A stretch of DNA of 8,787 nt from Thermodesulfobacteriota bacterium (GTDB taxonomy: Bacteria > Desulfobacterota > Dissulfuribacteria > Dissulfuribacterales > UBA3076), in the NCBI GenBank assembly GCA_003645605.1, contig QNAY01000035.1:1-8787 (forward strand). Reading direction: 5' to 3'. The position numbers and the translations under genes are program-made. This document shows, in pieces, positions 6,087 to 8,787 of the stretch (positions are counted from its first letter, which is position 1; each line of letters opens with the position of its first letter). The notes beneath the pieces were generated by a model, which had not been told where the DNA came from, made no database searches, and saw nothing but the letters and a program-made list of their open reading frames with translations.

Positions 6087-6146
6087 CAACCTTATGAAGG
6101 CTGACAATAACTCCGAAGTATAGATCCCATGACCTGAATCCGTTCT

Positions 6147-7508
6147 ATGAAAGCATCATCCTCGACCTATCAAGATACTTCAATCTGGCGTTTTTTCTCG
6201 TCGGTTCGTCTGGCTGTATTTCTCTTAATTATTCTGGCCATAACCTCTATTGTCGGTACTGTTATACCCCAGGGAGAATCACTTCAGTTCTATCTGGAAA
6301 CATACGGCCCCAGCTTTTTTCGAATCATAAAGGTCCTCCATTTAAATGATACCTATCATTCCTGGTGGTATCTGATCTTACTAGGGCTTTTTAGTACTAA
6401 TCTGGTGGTCTGTACCCTGAGGCGCCTACCATTTACGCTTAAACTTTCCAGGAGAGATAACCTGTCTGTGGATTCCGGGCGTCTGTTAAAGATGCCTTTT
6501 AAAAAGGACTGGGAAATAAAAGAGGAACTGGATAATGATTCCACTCAGTCGATCATTTCAGCATTTAAAAAGGTCGCCGGCAAATTCCAAAAACGTTCAG
6601 ATGTAGATGGGGGCAGGCTGTTTCTGGCGGAACGCGGAAAATGGAGCTACTGGGGCGTATATGGTCTGCATGGCAGCATACTGATTATTTTCTTCGGTGC
6701 TCTGGTAGGATTATTTCTGGGGTTCAAGGGCAGCGTCATGCTGCCGGAAGGGGAGACAATAGATCATATTGTGAACAGACAGACGGGAGAGAACATACCT
6801 CTTGGCTTTTCAGTTCGTTGTAATCGCTTTAATATTTCCTTTTACGATAATGGAGCGCCAAAAGAGTACCGATCCGACCTGACAGTATTAAATGATGATA
6901 AGGAGGTCTTCCATAAGTCCATCGTTGTTAATGATCCCATGGAATATAGTGGTGTTACTTTTTACCAGGCAAGCTATCGGGCTATTCCTGAAGTAACCGT
7001 GCAGGTCGCCAAGTCTGGTACCCCTGAACGTTCCATGACTATTTCTGCGTTTCAAAAGGCATTATGGCCGGAGGAACAACTGAGCTTTGGTTTGATGCAG
7101 TATATGCCTGACGTCCATGGCAGATCTGCAGCCCAGATATGGGTTGGAGATAAGGAAGGTCGAGCAGGTAGTTTCTGGCTTTTGAAAGGAAATAAAAAGG
7201 AGTTTCAACGGGGTGAAGACTTGTATAGGATTTCCCTGTCCAATGCAAAACAACGGTATTTGACAGGGTTGCAAGTCAAGAAAGACCCAGGAGTCTGGAT
7301 AGTATGGTTGGGCTGTACAGTCCTTATTGTTGGTTTTGCCGTGGTGTTCTGGGTCCCGCATAGACGTATGTGGCTCTGGATAGGTCGCCGGAAGGGCAAG
7401 ACCGCTGTGATTCTGTCCGGTCAGACTAACAAGAATAAATTGCAGTTTGAAAAAGACATCAGAAAGATTGAAGAGGCTTTGAATTCCAGTTTAGGAGCAC
7501 GGCAATGA
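6147..7508 (+). CDS. resB: Cytochrome c biogenesis protein ResB (Ccs1/CcsB), system II
   Basis: A 453-residue membrane protein, normal length for ResB. Membrane helices lie at about 20-40, 72-92, 168-193 and 383-403. The long extracytoplasmic segment between helices 3 and 4 contains the family block around TFYQASY (271-277). The HRRMWLWI stretch after helix 4 is also typical. H71 at the start of helix 2, next to WW, probably corresponds to the membrane heme ligand (TM-His1) of fused CcsBA proteins; H175 is a second membrane histidine. With CcsA it carries heme across the membrane and attaches it to CXXCH motifs of apocytochromes c. The start is ATG 6147: the in-frame ATG at 6129 meets a stop two codons later. 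No Shine-Dalgarno precedes it. The stop overlaps the ccsA start as ATGA, indicating coupled translation. Confidence 0.93.
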   Translation: MKASSSTYQDTSIWRFFSSVRLAVFLLIILAITSIVGTVIPQGESLQFYLETYGPSFFRIIKVLHLNDTYHSWWYLILLGLFSTNLVVCTLRRLPFTLKLSRRDNLSVDSGRLLKMPFKKDWEIKEELDNDSTQSIISAFKKVAGKFQKRSDVDGGRLFLAERGKWSYWGVYGLHGSILIIFFGALVGLFLGFKGSVMLPEGETIDHIVNRQTGENIPLGFSVRCNRFNISFYDNGAPKEYRSDLTVLNDDKEVFHKSIVVNDPMEYSGVTFYQASYRAIPEVTVQVAKSGTPERSMTISAFQKALWPEEQLSFGLMQYMPDVHGRSAAQIWVGDKEGRAGSFWLLKGNKKEFQRGEDLYRISLSNAKQRYLTGLQVKKDPGVWIVWLGCTVLIVGFAVVFWVPHRRMWLWIGRRKGKTAVILSGQTNKNKLQFEKDIRKIEEALNSSLGARQ

Positions 7509-8353
7509 CCTTTTCCAGCTCATATCTTTTCAGTTTAACCACCTTCATATACATGGGGGCTGCTGCGCTCTATTTGATACAATGGATCTTCAGAGTGCGG
7601 AAGGTGGGGCTGCTGGCTACGGTCGTCACAGTTGGAGGCCTTGTCATTCAGACAATCGGAATAGGTCTCAGATGGATAGAGTCTTACCAATTAGGTTATG
7701 GACACGCACCGCTCTCAAACCTTTATGAGTCCCTGGTATTTTTTTCGTGGGTAACAATCGTGGTTTATCTGATTATAGAATGGCAGGTAAAGCAACGCGT
7801 GATCGGGGCCTTTGCAACTCCATTTGCATCCCTCTCCATGGCCTATGCATCTTTCAGCCCTAATGTTGAAGATAAAATTCAGCCTCTCATACCAGCCCTT
7901 AAGAGCAATTGGCTCATTGCCCACGTTGTCACGTGCTTCCTTGGATACGCATCTTTTGCTGTTGCCTGCGGACTAGGTATTATGTACCTTTTTAAAAATA
8001 GATTCAGTGGCGCATCAGAGGGGATTATAGGTGTTATACCTGATTGCAAAGTCCTTGATGAGTTGATACATCAGACAATCGTCTTTGGTTTCCTCTGGTT
8101 GACCTTTGGCATAATTACAGGGGCCGTTTGGGCCAATGATGCTTGGGGTACGTACTGGAGTTGGGACCCAAAGGAGACTTGGTCATTGATAACCTGGTTT
8201 GTATATGCTACGGCCCTTCACGCAAGATTTGTCAGGGGGTGGGCTGGTCGCAGAATTGCCTATATATCGATAATAGGTTTTGTTTCAGTGATGTTTACAT
8301 ACTTCGGGGTGAATTTCCTGCTTTCGGGTTTACATAGTTACGGAGCACAGTAG
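7505..8353 (+). CDS. ccsA: Cytochrome c biogenesis protein CcsA (ResC), heme-handling WWD protein
   Basis: A 282-residue polytopic membrane protein of the CcmC/CcsA family. The WWD signature is intact at about 209-226 (WANDAWGTYWSWDPKETW). Histidines H140 (WLIAHV), H239 (ALHARF) and H277 (GLHSYG) have the spacing expected of P-His1, TM-His2 and P-His2, the heme ligands of CcsBA synthetases. A conserved GHAPLSNLYE block covers 66-75. The WWD domain presents heme on the outer face for thioether attachment to apocytochromes c. AGGAG (7493-7497) lies 7 bases before the ATG, and the start overlaps the resB stop by 4 bp, so the two subunits are made together. The thioredoxin-like partners CcsX/ResA and CcdA are not in the window. 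In some naming schemes this subunit is called CcsB. Confidence 0.95.
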   Translation: MTFSSSYLFSLTTFIYMGAAALYLIQWIFRVRKVGLLATVVTVGGLVIQTIGIGLRWIESYQLGYGHAPLSNLYESLVFFSWVTIVVYLIIEWQVKQRVIGAFATPFASLSMAYASFSPNVEDKIQPLIPALKSNWLIAHVVTCFLGYASFAVACGLGIMYLFKNRFSGASEGIIGVIPDCKVLDELIHQTIVFGFLWLTFGIITGAVWANDAWGTYWSWDPKETWSLITWFVYATALHARFVRGWAGRRIAYISIIGFVSVMFTYFGVNFLLSGLHSYGAQ

Positions 8354-8444
8354 GGAGTGCAGGATTGAAGGATTATAGGATTAAAGAACTATATTCTTTA
8401 TTTGAAATACTAATAGTTTCGCAAAAGGCTCAAGAGGGGTTTAA
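8354..8444. other. Intergenic region between ccsA and the second tatA
   Basis: 91 bases with a short tandem repeat (8361-8384) and an AT-rich hairpin: TAAAGAA (8382-8388) pairs with TTCTTTA (8394-8400) around CTATA. The hairpin is too weak for a confident terminator. AGAGGGG at 8433-8439 is the ribosome binding site of the next gene. Read-through from ccsA is likely. Confidence 0.5.
8361..8384. repeat. Three tandem 8-bp units, AGGATTNN
   Basis: AGGATTGA (8361-8368), AGGATTAT (8369-8376) and AGGATTAA (8377-8384) follow one another directly, just after the ccsA stop. This is a simple microsatellite-like repeat with no evident function. Confidence 0.6.
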
Positions 8445-8663
8445 ATGTTCGGTTTAGGTACACAAGAACTGTTGGTCATCCTGGTAATTGCCTTTTTTAT
8501 CTTTGGAGGCAAGAAGCTTCCTGAAATAGGGGCGGGACTTGGAAAGGGGCTGAAGGCCTTCAAGTCCGGTTTAAAGGACCTTGAAAATGAGGTCGATTCG
8601 GGAAAGCTTCTAGATAACAAATCCGGCAGTTCATCAAAAACAGAAGACAATAAAAAGGTTTAG
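8445..8663 (+). CDS. tatA: Twin-arginine translocase pore subunit TatA (copy 2)
   Basis: A 72-residue TatA/E protein paralogous to the copy at 5883. The membrane helix is about 8-21 ([14 protein letters not shown]), the hinge is FGGKKLP (20-26), and the amphipathic helix (about 28-47) contains IGAGLGKGLKAFKSGLKDL. The charged tail shares a SGSSSK block with the tail GSSSGHKK of copy 1. Glutamate again occupies position 8. AGAGGGG (8433-8439) lies 5 bases before the ATG. The first residues of both copies are almost the same ([15 protein letters not shown]), but their codons differ at many silent positions, so the duplication is not recent. It probably shares a transcript with resB-ccsA. Whether the two copies are interchangeable or specialised cannot be told from sequence. 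Confidence 0.93.
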   Translation: MFGLGTQELLVILVIAFFIFGGKKLPEIGAGLGKGLKAFKSGLKDLENEVDSGKLLDNKSGSSSKTEDNKKV

Positions 8664-8684
8664 AAACGGGAGATAAATAAGTTG

Positions 8685-8710
8685 AACAAAAATTAACAGG
8701 ATTTTTTGTT
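8685..8710 (+). terminator. AT-rich inverted repeat after the second tatA, weak terminator candidate
   Basis: AACAAAAA (8685-8692) pairs with TTTTTGTT (8703-8710) around a 10-base loop, 22 bases after the stop. The T-rich 3' arm resembles the U-tract of a terminator, but the stem has almost no GC, so it would be weak. It may mark the end of the tatA-resB-ccsA-tatA transcript. Confidence 0.3.
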
Positions 8711-8787
8711 GTATTCAAGGCGCGAGGAGCGAGCATAACGGGTTATGTGATCGACGAGCAACGAAGAAGACGGCAAAAAAGACATTA
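8711..8787. repeat. Probable start of a dispersed intergenic repeat, cut by the window edge
   Basis: This stretch has no supported gene and differs in texture from the AT-rich DNA before it. It is purine-rich with recurring GCGAG/GACGAG/GAAGA words. It contains GGCGCGAGGAGCGAG at about 8719-8733, a hairpin CATAA-CGGG-TTATG (8734-8747), then a GACGAG-CAACGAAGAAGACGG segment. From memory, sequences of the form CAAGGCG...GAGGAGCGAGC...GACGAGCAACGAAG...GACGG recur between genes in Desulfobacterota. I cannot confirm this without a search. Confidence 0.4.

Overview
The window looks like chromosome from a Desulfobacterota-type (former Deltaproteobacteria) bacterium. This is inferred from a system II cytochrome c maturation pair (ResB and CcsA) next to small TatA proteins beginning MFGLG, an NtrC-type sigma-54 activator, and intergenic repeats of a style I associate with that phylum. 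No rRNA, tRNA, CRISPR array, transposase gene or replication origin is visible.

Left part (1-3618): about 260 bases without a convincing gene, then two overlapping co-directional genes. The first encodes a 327-residue protein I do not recognise. The second encodes a 791-residue protein with five TPR units, at least three of them still near-identical 102-bp DNA repeats. They share an 8-bp overlap and look like a translationally coupled two-gene module of unknown function. This is the most accessory-looking part of the window.

Middle (3619-4258): repeat-rich intergenic DNA. It holds a perfect 19-bp inverted repeat ending in AGGGGGAC/GTCCCCCT (REP/MITE-like), a decayed relative of it, and a short minus-strand reading frame with an excellent Shine-Dalgarno and a signal-peptide-like N-terminus whose 3' end runs into the hairpin. 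A promoter region with twin TTTTCGAAAA direct repeats separates that frame from a divergent sigma-54 response regulator (4259-5542), which has receiver, AAA+ and Fis-type HTH domains and no histidine kinase beside it.

Right part (5543-8787): an intergenic stretch with a hairpin and a second repeat element carrying GTRAAYGSTTAC motifs, then tatA, resB, ccsA, tatA, all on the plus strand. ResB and CcsA together form the membrane heme transporter/synthetase that attaches heme to c-type apocytochromes outside the membrane. The two TatA proteins would form pores for folded, often cofactor-bearing, exported proteins. The cluster therefore serves biogenesis of the extracytoplasmic redox apparatus. 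The window ends in what looks like the start of another dispersed intergenic repeat.
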